Assembly (NCBI RefSeq): GCF_013149785.1
Contig: NZ_JABEZU010000002.1
Location: 496,001 to 560,000, forward strand
DNA from: Isoptericola halotolerans
GTDB lineage: Bacteria; Actinomycetota; Actinomycetes; Actinomycetales; Cellulomonadaceae
DNA: 64,000 nucleotides
Direction of reading: 5' to 3'
Shown: one piece after another, positions 35,611 through 45,211 of the stretch
Numbering within the stretch: the stretch's first letter is position 1
Layout of the letters: the number at the start of each line of letters is the position of its first letter
The notes under the pieces: generated by a model
Database searches by the model: none
What the model was told of the DNA's origin: nothing
What the model saw: only the letters and a program-made list of their open reading frames with translations
Translations under genes and position numbers: made by a program

Positions 35611-36039
35611 TCAGGCGAACGAGGTGGCCGTGGCGCGGTCCACGGTGACCAGGAAGACGACGCGCTCCTCGTCGCGCGGATAGTCCGACCCCGTGTAGGA
35701 CCGGGAGATCCGGTCCACGACCTCCCACCCGGCGGCGCCGTCGACGACGTCGACGACCCGTCCTCGCAGCATCGCCATCTGCCACGGGCGCTCGCTGTGC
35801 GCGACCGAGACGGTGACCCGGGGGTCGCGCCGGACGTTGCGTGCCTTGCGGGACGTCGGTCCGGTGAGGAACGCGAGGTGATCGTCCTCCCAGGCGGTCC
35901 ACAGCGGGACGACGTGCGGGGCGCCGTCGGGCAGCAGGGTCGCGAGGTGGGCGAGGTGCGGGTCGGCGACGAGCGAGCGGGCGAGCTCGGGGAGGTGGTC
36001 GGGTCCGGGTAGCGGCGTCTGCGGTGCGGTGGTCGTCAT
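35611..36039 (-). CDS. PPOX-fold (pyridoxamine-phosphate-oxidase-like) F420 or flavin oxidoreductase
   Basis: This 142-residue split-barrel protein begins MTTTAPQTPLPGPDHLPELARSLVADPHLAHLATLLPDGAPHVVPLWTAWE. DDHLAFLTGPTSRKARNVRRDPRVTVSVAHSERPW contains the Ser/Arg/Lys pattern that binds the flavin or F420 phosphate in FDOR-B proteins. It is the genuine part of a far longer spurious minus-strand frame. It converges with mfd across 39 bp and diverges from the xylanase gene. F420 rather than FMN is the likelier cofactor in this phylum; that is inference. Confidence 0.8.
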   Translation of the reverse strand: MTTTAPQTPLPGPDHLPELARSLVADPHLAHLATLLPDGAPHVVPLWTAWEDDHLAFLTGPTSRKARNVRRDPRVTVSVAHSERPWQMAMLRGRVVDVVDGAAGWEVVDRISRSYTGSDYPRDEERVVFLVTVDRATATSFA

Positions 36040-36131
36040 GCAGGGGTGACTGGTGGTGCGGCGGCGACTCATCGCCCGTCGGGCCGGCAGGTCGGGGGGC
36101 GGTCCCGACGCGGTCGGCAGGATCGGCGTGG

Positions 36132-36167
36132 AACGATGTTGACATCGTTTTCGAAGCCCGCCATGCT
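36132..36167 (+). promoter_or_regulatory. Xylanase promoter with a perfect palindrome over the -35 box
   Basis: AACGATGT and ACATCGTT form a perfect inverted repeat with a 2-bp centre (36132-36149). It covers a consensus -35 TTGACA (36139-36144), followed after 17 bp by CATGCT (36162-36167). The layout is that of a LacI-type repressor operator, so the gene is probably repressed without xylan-derived sugar. No regulator is encoded next to it. Confidence 0.65.
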
Positions 36168-36240
36168 CGTCCCAGGAGGGCGTTGCGGCGCCCTGCCCGG
36201 GGCAGCGCTGCACCGGGCCCACCATCGCGAAGGAGCGACG

Positions 36241-39200
36241 ATGAGGCAGAGGTACAGCAGGGCGGTCGCGGGACTCACCGCGGGCGCGCTGGTGGCGGGG
36301 GGCGCGCTGGGCGCCGTCGTCATGGGCACGCAGGCAGCGGCGGCGGACGACTCCGTCGTGCTGGAAAACGATTTCGAGGAGACGTTCGAGCCGTGGGGCC
36401 CTCGAGGCCCGGTCACGCTCGAGCTGGTCGACGACGCGCGCACCGGCGACGGCGCGCTGAGCGTCACCGACCGCACCGGCGACTGGAACGGGCCGTCGAC
36501 CCAGGTCGGTTCGTTGTTCAGCGCCGGCGCCACGTACGACGTCGAGGCCTGGGTCAAGCTGCCCGCCGACGCCCCGGACGCGACGGACCTGCACTTCACC
36601 GTGCAGGAGTCCTCGGCCGAGGGCGACGACTACGTCTGGGTGGGCGGGGCCGTCACGGCCACCGCCGACGAGTGGGTGCAGGTCGGGGGGGCCTACACCC
36701 TGCCGGCCGGGCTCACCGCCGCCGAGCTGTACCTCGAGGCCGCACCCGTGGACGGTGAGCACCCCCCGTTCCTGGTCGACGACCTGGTCGTCACCGCCGT
36801 CGAGTCCGGCCCGCCGGTCGACCAGCCCGAGCCGGGCGTGGTCCTGAGCACCGACTTCGAGGACGGCCTGGACGGCTGGGGGCCGCGCACCGGTGACGGC
36901 ACCGCACCGACCGTCGAGGTGACCACCGCCGACGCCGCCTCCGGCGCGGCGAGCGCGATCGTCACCGACCGTGACGACCAGGGCGACGGCATCGGCCGCG
37001 ACGTCTCCGGCGTGCTGTCCGGTGGTGTCCAGTACGAGATCAGCGCGCAGGTGCGGTTCGCCGAGGGTCAGGAGACCGACTCGGTGTGGCTGTCGCTGGC
37101 CTCCACCGCGGGTGGCAGCACCTCGTACGCCACGCTGGCCCAGTGGACCGGCGTGACCGACAGCGGGTGGACCGAGGTCACCGCCACCTTCCAGGCACCG
37201 ACCGCGGACGAGCAGCTGCTCTACCTGGAGACGAGCTACAACGGCACGAACACCTCGGACCTCCTCGTCGACGACATCGTCCTCACCGTCCCCGACCCCG
37301 CCGAGATCGAGGACCTGGCCGGCATCCACACCACCCTGCCGTTCCCGGCCGGAGTCGCGATCGACTCCCGCGAGACGTCCGGCAAGGCCGCGGAGCTGCT
37401 GACGCGCCACTTCGACCAGATCACGGCCGAGAACCACATGAAGCCGGACGCCTGGTACGACGATGCCCGCACCTTCCGTCCGCACCCGCAGGCCGTCGAG
37501 CTCATGGACTTCGCCGCCGAGAACGGCCTCGACGTGTACGGCCACGTGCTCGTGTGGCACTCGCAGACGCCGGACTGGTTCTTCGAGGACGCCGACGGCG
37601 CCCCGCTGACGGACTCCGCCGCGGACCAGGAGATCCTGCGCGAGCGCATGCGCACGCACATCTTCGACATCGCGGAGTGGATGGCCGCCGACTACGGCGA
37701 GTTCGGTGCCGACAACCCCGTCACCGCGTGGGACGTCGTCAACGAGGTCGTCTCGGACGGCGGCACGGACGACGGCCTGCGACGCAGCGAGTGGTACCGG
37801 ATCCTCGGCGAGGAGTTCATCGACCTGTCGTTCCGGTACGCCGACGAGGCCTTCAACGAGACCTACGCCGCCGAGGGTGCCGACCGTCCGGTGACCCTGT
37901 TCATCAACGACTACAACACCGAGCAGGGCGGCAAGCAGGACCGCTACCTCGCCCTCGTCGAGCGGCTCGTCGAGCGCGAGGTGCCGATCGACGGCGTCGG
38001 TCACCAGTTCCACGTGTCGCTGGCCATGCCCGTCGCGGCGCTGGAGGCCGCCATCGTGCGCTTCGAGCACCTGCCTCTCGTCCAGGCCGTCACCGAGCTC
38101 GACGTCACCGTCGGCACCCCGGTGACGCAGGCGAACCTCATCGAGCAGGGCTACTACTTCCGGGACGCCTTCCGGGTGTTCCGCGAGCACGCGGACGCGC
38201 TGTTCTGCGCCACCGTCTGGGGCCTGACGGACGGGCGCTCGTGGCGGGCCGACAACGGCGCGCCGCTCGTCTTCGACGACGCGTACCAGGCCAAGCCGGC
38301 GTACCACGGCATCGTGGACGGCGACCTGCCGGCGCAGCAGCGGTCCGCGCACGTCTTCGCCGGCAGCGTCGAGCTCGAGGGCTCCGCGGCGGCCTCGCCC
38401 CAGTGGGACCGGCTGCCGCTGCACCCGATCACCGCGTCCGGGCAGGAGGTCGCCGGCTTCCAGCTCCGCTGGGCCGCCGACCACCTCACCGCGTACGTCT
38501 CGGTCACCGACGCCTCGGACGAGGGGAGCGACGCCGTGACGTTCGACCTCGACGGCGGCACCGCCGTCGTCGGTCGCGACGGCACGGTCACGGGGGAGGG
38601 CTCCGCGGAGGTCGTCGAGACCGACGCCGGGTACGACGTCGTCGCGCACCTGCCGCTCGACGGCGCCGCGCAGGGCGGCACGCTCGGCTTCGACGTGCAG
38701 GTGTCCGACGGCGGCACCGTCGCCGGGTGGAACACGCCCGGCACGCTCGGGTCGCTGACGCTGATCGAGGAGCTCAGCTTCGTCGAGGTGGCCGAGGCGT
38801 CCACCGCGCCGGTGGTCGACGGCGACGTCGACGAGGTCTGGGCCGACGCGGACGTGGTGACCACCGAGCGACAGGTCGAGGGCGCCTCGGGCGCCGTCGC
38901 GACGGTCCGCACCCTGTGGGCCGAGGACACGTTGTACGTGCTCGCCGAGGTGACCGACCCCGTGGTGGACGTCAGCGCGTCCGACCCGTGGGTGCAGGAC
39001 TCGGTGGAGATCTTCCTCGACACCGGGAACACCAAGAACGGGTCGTACGAGGCCGACGACACCCAGATCCGCATCAGCGCCGAGAACGCGGTGTCGTTCG
39101 GCACCGGGGACGCGGCCGAGCAGGAGGCCCGGCTGGACTCCGCGGCCACCCTGACCGACGACGGCTACGTCATCGAGGCGGCGATCGACCTGCTCGGCCA

Positions 39201-39648
39201 GGGCGGCGAAGGCTCCTTCCACGGCCTGGACTTCCAGGTCAACGACGCCACCGCCGGGACGCGGACCTCGGTGACCACCTGGGCCGACCCGACCGGCACC
39301 GGATACCAGTACACGAACCGCTGGGGCGTGGGCGAGCTGGTCGCCACCGAGGCGCCGGCGGCTCCCGGGTGGGTGACCGGCCAGGTGTACACGGCCGGTG
39401 ACGAGGTCAGCCACGACGGGGCGCTCTACCGCGCCACGTGGTGGACCACCGAGACGCCGGGCGCCTCGCCGTGGGGCTCCTGGCAGGAGATCGCCACGGC
39501 ACCGGACGGCACCGCCGTGTGGACCGCCTCGCGGATCTTCACCGCCGGCGACGTCGTCGTCCACGACGGTGACCGCTACGAGGCGAAGTGGTGGACCCGC
39601 AACCAGGCGCCGGGCGACCGGCACGGACCCTGGAAGCCGGTGTCCTGA
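36241..39648 (+). CDS. Secreted multimodular GH10 endo-1,4-beta-xylanase
   Basis: This 1135-residue extracellular enzyme hydrolyses xylan. In order: a signal peptide ending near QAAAA (about 36); two CBM22-like modules (about 38-190 and 200-355; NDFEETFEPWGPRG, STDFEDGLDGWGPR); a GH10 barrel (about 358-700) with acid/base Glu502 in AWDVVNEV and nucleophile Glu619 in AVTELDV; a degenerate and a good CBM9 module (about 715-860 and 865-1030; APVVDGDVDEVWADA, DSVEIFLDTGN); and two CBM5/12 modules at the C-terminus (YTAGDEVSHDGALYRATWWT and FTAGDVVVHDGDRYEAKWWT). The ribosome site is AAGGAG. A strong hairpin follows the stop. Confidence 0.95.
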   Translation: MRQRYSRAVAGLTAGALVAGGALGAVVMGTQAAAADDSVVLENDFEETFEPWGPRGPVTLELVDDARTGDGALSVTDRTGDWNGPSTQVGSLFSAGATYDVEAWVKLPADAPDATDLHFTVQESSAEGDDYVWVGGAVTATADEWVQVGGAYTLPAGLTAAELYLEAAPVDGEHPPFLVDDLVVTAVESGPPVDQPEPGVVLSTDFEDGLDGWGPRTGDGTAPTVEVTTADAASGAASAIVTDRDDQGDGIGRDVSGVLSGGVQYEISAQVRFAEGQETDSVWLSLASTAGGSTSYATLAQWTGVTDSGWTEVTATFQAPTADEQLLYLETSYNGTNTSDLLVDDIVLTVPDPAEIEDLAGIHTTLPFPAGVAIDSRETSGKAAELLTRHFDQITAENHMKPDAWYDDARTFRPHPQAVELMDFAAENGLDVYGHVLVWHSQTPDWFFEDADGAPLTDSAADQEILRERMRTHIFDIAEWMAADYGEFGADNPVTAWDVVNEVVSDGGTDDGLRRSEWYRILGEEFIDLSFRYADEAFNETYAAEGADRPVTLFINDYNTEQGGKQDRYLALVERLVEREVPIDGVGHQFHVSLAMPVAALEAAIVRFEHLPLVQAVTELDVTVGTPVTQANLIEQGYYFRDAFRVFREHADALFCATVWGLTDGRSWRADNGAPLVFDDAYQAKPAYHGIVDGDLPAQQRSAHVFAGSVELEGSAAASPQWDRLPLHPITASGQEVAGFQLRWAADHLTAYVSVTDASDEGSDAVTFDLDGGTAVVGRDGTVTGEGSAEVVETDAGYDVVAHLPLDGAAQGGTLGFDVQVSDGGTVAGWNTPGTLGSLTLIEELSFVEVAEASTAPVVDGDVDEVWADADVVTTERQVEGASGAVATVRTLWAEDTLYVLAEVTDPVVDVSASDPWVQDSVEIFLDTGNTKNGSYEADDTQIRISAENAVSFGTGDAAEQEARLDSAATLTDDGYVIEAAIDLLGQGGEGSFHGLDFQVNDATAGTRTSVTTWADPTGTGYQYTNRWGVGELVATEAPAAPGWVTGQVYTAGDEVSHDGALYRATWWTTETPGASPWGSWQEIATAPDGTAVWTASRIFTAGDVVVHDGDRYEAKWWTRNQAPGDRHGPWKPVS

Positions 39649-39653
39649 CCCTC

Positions 39654-39693
39654 CGGCGAGCCGGCGCACCACTCGAGGTGTGCCGGCTCGCCG
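39654..39693 (+). terminator. Hairpin terminator after the xylanase gene
   Basis: Arms 39654-39669 and 39678-39693 pair over 16 bp with one G-U pair and an 8-nt loop, beginning 5 bases after the xylanase stop. There is no U tract, as is common for actinobacterial intrinsic terminators. Confidence 0.75.
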
Positions 39694-39736
39694 CTCGTGG
39701 CAGCTCTCCGGCGGCCGGACTTCGTAGGGTGGTCGC

Positions 39737-40417
39737 ATGGACCTCACCGCGGAGTCGCTCCTGGCAGAGCTGCATGCCGTCGCCGACCCTGTCGCGCACC
39801 CGAACCGCCACTACCCGGGCACCGGAGGCGTCCTGGGCGTGCGGATGGGCACCCTGTTCGACGTCGCGAAGCGGTACACGGACCTGCCGATCACCGAGGT
39901 CGAGACCCTCCTGGAGGAGCCCGCCTACGAGCCCCGGATAGCTGCCTTCTGCGTGCTCGACTTCGCGGTCCGGGGTCCTCGCACCACCGAGGCCGACCGG
40001 GAAGCCTGCTACCGCACCTATCTCGCCCGGCACGACCGGATCGACGCGTGGGACATGGTCGACCGCGCGGCGCCACGCGTCGTCGGCGGGTACCTCCGCC
40101 ACCGCTCCCGTGCGCCGTTGTTCGAGCTGGCCGGGTCGGACGACCCGCTGCGACGGCGGACCGCGATCACCGCCCCGCTCGCCTACACCCGCCCCGCCGA
40201 CCCGGAGGGCATCGCCGACCTGATCCGACTGGCCGAGGTCCTGGCCGCAGATCCGGACCCGGTCGTGTCGAAGCCGGTCGGGACCGCCCTCAAGCACGCC
40301 GGAGCGGCAGACCCGGCGGCGGTGACGGCGTTCCTGGCGAGGATGGGCGACCGCCTGCCCGCACCGGTCCGGCGCGCGGCACGCTCCAAGCTGCCGGGAG
40401 ACCCGGCGCCGCGCTGA
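39737..40417 (+). CDS. AlkD-like HEAT-repeat protein (DNA alkylation repair family)
   Basis: This 226-residue all-helical protein resembles the AlkC/AlkD DNA glycosylase family: MDLTAESLLAELHAVADPVAHPNRHYPG at the start, MGTLFDVAKRYTDLPITEVETLLEEPAYEPRIAAFCVLDFAVR as the first HEAT pairs, RIDAWDMVDRAAPRVVGGYL and TALKHAGAADPAAVTAFLARMGDRLPAPVRRAA at the end. The WDMVD stretch is typical of AlkD, where Trp and Asp help excise alkylated bases. A TAGGGT box 6 nt before ATG 39737 suggests a leaderless transcript. Confidence 0.75.
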   Translation: MDLTAESLLAELHAVADPVAHPNRHYPGTGGVLGVRMGTLFDVAKRYTDLPITEVETLLEEPAYEPRIAAFCVLDFAVRGPRTTEADREACYRTYLARHDRIDAWDMVDRAAPRVVGGYLRHRSRAPLFELAGSDDPLRRRTAITAPLAYTRPADPEGIADLIRLAEVLAADPDPVVSKPVGTALKHAGAADPAAVTAFLARMGDRLPAPVRRAARSKLPGDPAPR

Positions 40418-40423
40418 GCCCGA

Positions 40424-41146
40424 TCAGTCCGTCGTGGGCTCGCCCCTGCGAGAGGCCGGGCCCAGCTCGCCCGCGATGCGCTGCTCGATGGCCTCGGTGG
40501 CGGCGTCGGGCAGCACGAGGATGCCCTCGAGCTCCTTCGTCGCCCGCCGGTAGGCCGCCTGCCGCTCGGCGTGCGACGCCCCGGCGTCGTCGGCGAGCGC
40601 GAGGAGCTTCTTCGCGCGGTCCAGCGCGTGTCGCTCCTCGGGGGTGAAGTCGGAGGCGAGCCGGCGCTTCGCCTCCCGTTCGGCGATGTCGAAGGTGAGC
40701 TGGTACTCGCGGACCGCCGCGCGGTACCGGTCCAGGCGACGGCGGTCGCGCAGCTCGTCCAGGTCGTCCGGTCGCAGGCCCTCCGCCTCGCGGCGGGCCC
40801 GGTGGAAGTCGACGGTGACCTGCTCGCGCATGTCCGTGATGACCGGGTACTCCAGCGTCTTGACGGCGTCGAGCTCATAGTCGAGCCACCGCCGGTCCGT
40901 GCGGTCGTGCTCGGCGACCGTCCGCTCGATCTCGCTGCTGAGCGCCTCCTCGGCCTCGGCCGTGGCGAGCCGGCCGGCGTGCTTGAGCCGGTACAGCTCG
41001 ATCTTGTCGCGGCGTCGGCGCTCGTCCCACTTCTGCGCCCCCTTGACCCACCCGCCGACGATGCCGCTGAGCGGGAACACCAGCCACCAGTACGAGCCGA
41101 GGAAGTCCCAGAAGCCGTCCACCGGTCCCACGATAGTGCTGCTCAT
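40424..41146 (-). CDS. Hypothetical membrane-anchored coiled-coil protein
   Basis: I do not recognise a named family. The 240-residue product has one membrane segment near the N-terminus (WDFLGSYWWLVFPLSGIVGGWV) followed by a long, charged helical region with alternating Arg, Lys and Glu (QKWDERRRRDKIELYRLKHA onwards), probably coiled coil, and an acidic to neutral tail. ATG 41146 is chosen for its position just before the membrane segment; a start at 41206 would add a Pro/Arg-rich leader. It converges with the HEAT-repeat gene and lies upstream of eno on the other strand. Confidence 0.65.
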   Translation of the reverse strand: MSSTIVGPVDGFWDFLGSYWWLVFPLSGIVGGWVKGAQKWDERRRRDKIELYRLKHAGRLATAEAEEALSSEIERTVAEHDRTDRRWLDYELDAVKTLEYPVITDMREQVTVDFHRARREAEGLRPDDLDELRDRRRLDRYRAAVREYQLTFDIAEREAKRRLASDFTPEERHALDRAKKLLALADDAGASHAERQAAYRRATKELEGILVLPDAATEAIEQRIAGELGPASRRGEPTTD

Positions 41147-41288
41147 CGTGCCGGGCGGCGACGGGCGGTACCGGTGCGGTTGCCCGCCACGCGGGCGTGG
41201 GCGCACCGGGCGCGGGACCGGGCTACGCTGGGGGCGTCAACCCACCATCGTCGCGGGCGTCGGCGGCCCCGGGCGCATCCGCGCCTGA

Positions 41289-42611
<1,323 letters not shown>

Positions 42612-42642
42612 CGCCGGGTCTCACCCGGTAGCCCTCAGGGCC

Positions 42643-42689
42643 CGACGACGGCCGGTCGCCTCCTTCCGGGAGGTGACCGGCCGTCGTCG
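42643..42689 (+). terminator. Strong hairpin terminator after eno
   Basis: Perfect 15-bp arms (42643-42657 and 42675-42689) enclose a second small stem CCTCC/GGAGG, giving a stem of about 20 bp. It starts about 30 bases after the eno stop and has no U tract. Confidence 0.8.
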
Positions 42690-42783
42690 TCCCCGGACCT
42701 GGGGCCCAGCCTCCCTCCCCCCGGGACGGGGCGCGCCGACGAGGGTGCGGCTCTCGTGGCGTCCGATTCGGCACAATCGAGAC

Positions 42784-43458
42784 GTGCCGTCCCGCCGACC
42801 GACCACGCCTCGTCGCCCCGCCGCCCGTCCGGGCCCGCGCTCGCCGCGTCCGACGTCGACGGCGCGCTCGCGGGCGACCGGGTCGAGCAAGGCGTCGGGC
42901 TCCCAGCGGGGCACCGCACGTCGCCCGGCCGGACCGTCCCGTGACGACCGGCGCCGCAGCCGCCTGGGACTCGTGCTGCCCGAGGTCCTCACGGTCAGGT
43001 TGCTGGTGCTGTCCGTGGTGGTCCTGCTGGCCTTCGTGCTGCTGCTGCCCACGGTCCGCGGCGCGGTGCAGCAGCGGGCCGAGATCGACCGGCTGCAGGC
43101 CGAGCTCAGCGCGTACGAGGCGGAGCGTGCGGGCCTGGAGAACGAGCTCGGGCGGTGGGAGGACCGGTCCTACGTCGTCGAGCAGGCGCGTACCCGGCTG
43201 AACTACGTCATGCCGGGGGACACCGCGTGGCGGGTCATCGACGCGGACGAGGTGGCCGGCGGCGACGGCCCGGACGAGGACGAGGGCGCGGTGACGCCGG
43301 GTTCGGCGGCCGGGCCGACCGGTGCTCCCTGGTACCAGGCGATGTGGGAGTCGATGCGGGTCGTCGACGACCAGGGGACGCTCGACGGCGACCCGACCGA
43401 GGGTGACGAGGACGACGGCCCCGGCGTGGATCCGGACGGTGCCGACGGGGGAGAATGA
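42784..43458 (+). CDS. FtsB/DivIC-family septum formation initiator protein
   Basis: This 224-residue bitopic membrane protein of the divisome has a long Arg/Pro/Ser-rich cytoplasmic start (about 1-60), one membrane helix (LLVLSVVVLLAFVLLLPTVRGAV), a leucine-zipper-like coil (QQRAEIDRLQAELSAYEAERAGLENELGRW) and the family's RTRLNYVMPGDTAWRVID segment; an acidic tail follows. It should bridge FtsL and FtsQ at the septum. A CACAAT box 6 nt before GTG 42784 suggests a leaderless transcript. The order after eno and before DUF501 and ppx is common in actinobacteria. Confidence 0.87.
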   Translation: MPSRRPTTPRRPAARPGPRSPRPTSTARSRATGSSKASGSQRGTARRPAGPSRDDRRRSRLGLVLPEVLTVRLLVLSVVVLLAFVLLLPTVRGAVQQRAEIDRLQAELSAYEAERAGLENELGRWEDRSYVVEQARTRLNYVMPGDTAWRVIDADEVAGGDGPDEDEGAVTPGSAAGPTGAPWYQAMWESMRVVDDQGTLDGDPTEGDEDDGPGVDPDGADGGE

Positions 43459-43462
43459 CCCC

Positions 43463-43984
43463 GTGACCTCTCAGCGCCCGGCCCCTGCCGACGACCCGAC
43501 GGCCGTGACCGACGACGACCTCGAGGTGCTCGCCGAGCAGCTCGGCCGCGCGCCCCGCGGCGTCGTGGGCATCGCGGCACGCTGCGTGTGCGGCCGCCCC
43601 CTGGTGGTGCGCACCGCGCCGCGGCTGCCCGACGGCACCCCGTTCCCCACCACGTACTACCTGACGCACCCGGGCGCGGTCGCGGCGGCGTCGCGGCTCG
43701 AGGCCGACGGGGTCATGCGGGAGATGTCGCAGCGCCTCACCGAGGACGACGAGCTGGCTGCCGCCTACCGGCGTGCCCACGAGCACTACCTCGCGCGCCG
43801 TGCTGAGCTGGGGAGCGTCGAGGAGATCGACGGGATCTCGGCCGGTGGGATGCCCACCCGGGTCAAGTGCCTGCACGTGCTGATGGGGCACGCGCTGGCG
43901 GCAGGCCCGGGCGTCAACCCGCTGGGCGACGAGGCGTTGGAGCGGGTGCGCGACCAGTGGCGTCCGGACCGGTGCTCGTGCTGA
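43463..43984 (+). CDS. DUF501 family protein
   Basis: This 173-residue conserved actinobacterial protein has no settled function. It has VLAEQLGRAPRGVVGIAARCVCGRPLVVRTAPRL, TPFPTTYYLTHPGAVAAASRLEADGVM and a C-terminal VKCLHVLMGHALAAGPGVNPLGDEAL, with conserved His and Cys residues that could bind metal (CVCG, KCLH, RCSC at the end). GTG 43463 lies 4 bases after the previous stop. It is probably co-transcribed with the ftsB-like gene. Confidence 0.85.
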   Translation: MTSQRPAPADDPTAVTDDDLEVLAEQLGRAPRGVVGIAARCVCGRPLVVRTAPRLPDGTPFPTTYYLTHPGAVAAASRLEADGVMREMSQRLTEDDELAAAYRRAHEHYLARRAELGSVEEIDGISAGGMPTRVKCLHVLMGHALAAGPGVNPLGDEALERVRDQWRPDRCSC

Positions 43985-44033
43985 CGGGTCCGGGCGCGCG
44001 CCTGTCGGCCCCGGATGAGAAGGTGCGTCCGTG

Positions 44034-44984
44034 ATGAGCAGCACCCGTGTCGCCGCCGTGGACTGCGGCACCAACTCGATCCGACTCCTCGTGGCCGACG
44101 TCGCCACCGACGGCACCCTCACCGAGCTCGACCGGCGCATGGAGATCGTGCGCCTCGGGCAGGGGGTCGACCGGACCGGTGAGCTGGCGCCGGAGGCGCT
44201 GGAGCGCACCCTGGCCGCCACGCGGGACTATGCCAAGGCGGCCGCGGAGCTCGGCGCCACCCGCGTCCGGTTCGTGGCGACGTCGGCCACGCGGGACGCC
44301 CGCAACCGCGGCGACTTCGTCGAGGGGGTGCGCGCGGCGCTCGGCGTCGACCCGGAGGTCGTCTCCGGCGAGGAGGAGGCGCGGCTGTCGTTCCTCGGCG
44401 CCACGAGCGGGTCGGCGGCGGACCACCCGGGGCCGTACCTGGTGGTGGACCTGGGCGGCGGCTCGACCGAGCTCGTGCTGGGCACGACGACGCCGGAGGC
44501 CGCGGTGTCGATGGACGTGGGCTCGGTGCGCCTCACCGAGCGTCACCTGCACTCCGACCCGCCGGGCGTGGACGAGGTCGACCGGGCTGCCGCGGACGTG
44601 GACGCCGCGCTGGACACGGCCTGCGCCGTCGTCCCGCTGGGGCGCACCGCGACCCTGGTCGGTCTGGCCGGCTCGGTGACGTCGGTGACGGCGCACTCGC
44701 TGGGACTGACGAGCTACCGGCGCGAGGCCGTCAACGGTGCCGTGCTGAGCGTGGGCGACGTGCTCGCGTCCTGCGACGACCTGCTGGGCCGGACCCGCGA
44801 GGAGCGTCTGGCGCTCGGCTTCATGCACCCGGGGAGGGCCGACGTCATCGGCGCCGGGGCGCTGGTGTGGTCGCGCGTGGTGCGCCGCGTGCGCGACGAG
44901 GTCGCGGCGTCGGGCGGCGAGCTGACGCAGGTGGTCACCTCCGAGAGCGACATCCTCGACGGGATCGCCCTCTCCCTCGCCTGA
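44034..44984 (+). CDS. ppx: Exopolyphosphatase / pppGpp phosphohydrolase (Ppx/GppA family)
   Basis: This protein of about 316 residues belongs to the ASKHA-fold Ppx/GppA family, which hydrolyses polyphosphate or pppGpp. Phosphate-1 loop: RVAAVDCGTNSIRLLV; adenosine or base side: RFVATSATRDARNR; VSGEEEARLSFLGA; phosphate-2 loop: YLVVDLGGGSTELVLG; LVGLAGSVTSVTA. It is the short actinobacterial form without the C-terminal HD domain. ATG 44034 is 8 nt from AGGTG; GTG 44031 is the alternative. A long hairpin begins 8 bases after the stop. Confidence 0.93.
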   Translation: MSSTRVAAVDCGTNSIRLLVADVATDGTLTELDRRMEIVRLGQGVDRTGELAPEALERTLAATRDYAKAAAELGATRVRFVATSATRDARNRGDFVEGVRAALGVDPEVVSGEEEARLSFLGATSGSAADHPGPYLVVDLGGGSTELVLGTTTPEAAVSMDVGSVRLTERHLHSDPPGVDEVDRAAADVDAALDTACAVVPLGRTATLVGLAGSVTSVTAHSLGLTSYRREAVNGAVLSVGDVLASCDDLLGRTREERLALGFMHPGRADVIGAGALVWSRVVRRVRDEVAASGGELTQVVTSESDILDGIALSLA

Positions 44985-44992
44985 CCCCCGGG

Positions 44993-45066
44993 TGTTGTGG
45001 GCGCGATTCCTGGCCCGATATGGCGGTTCTGCACCGCTCGGCGCACCAGAGATCGCGCCCACAACA
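44993..45066 (+). terminator. Long stem-loop after ppx with a structured loop
   Basis: Perfect 15-bp arms (44993-45007 and 45052-45066; left arm TGTTGTGGGCGCGAT) enclose a 44-nt loop that itself contains GCGGT/ACCGC. No U tract. It could be a terminator, an RNA-stabilising element or a palindromic intergenic repeat. Confidence 0.6.
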
Positions 45067-45211
45067 TCCTCGCGGCCGACGGCGGTGCGCCCGGCGGACC
45101 GGACGCCCTCCAGCGGTTCGACCAGCGTGCTGGACGCGAGCTCGCAGCGGTGACGGACGGGACAGCGGACGGACGCGCGAGCGGTCCGTGGACGGTCGTA
45201 GACTGGGAACC

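Noticed and set aside
35611-39747. A 1378-codon minus-strand frame opposite the xylanase gene
   Set aside because: Shadow of the GH10 gene on the other strand; only the last 142 codons (start 36039) form a recognisable protein.
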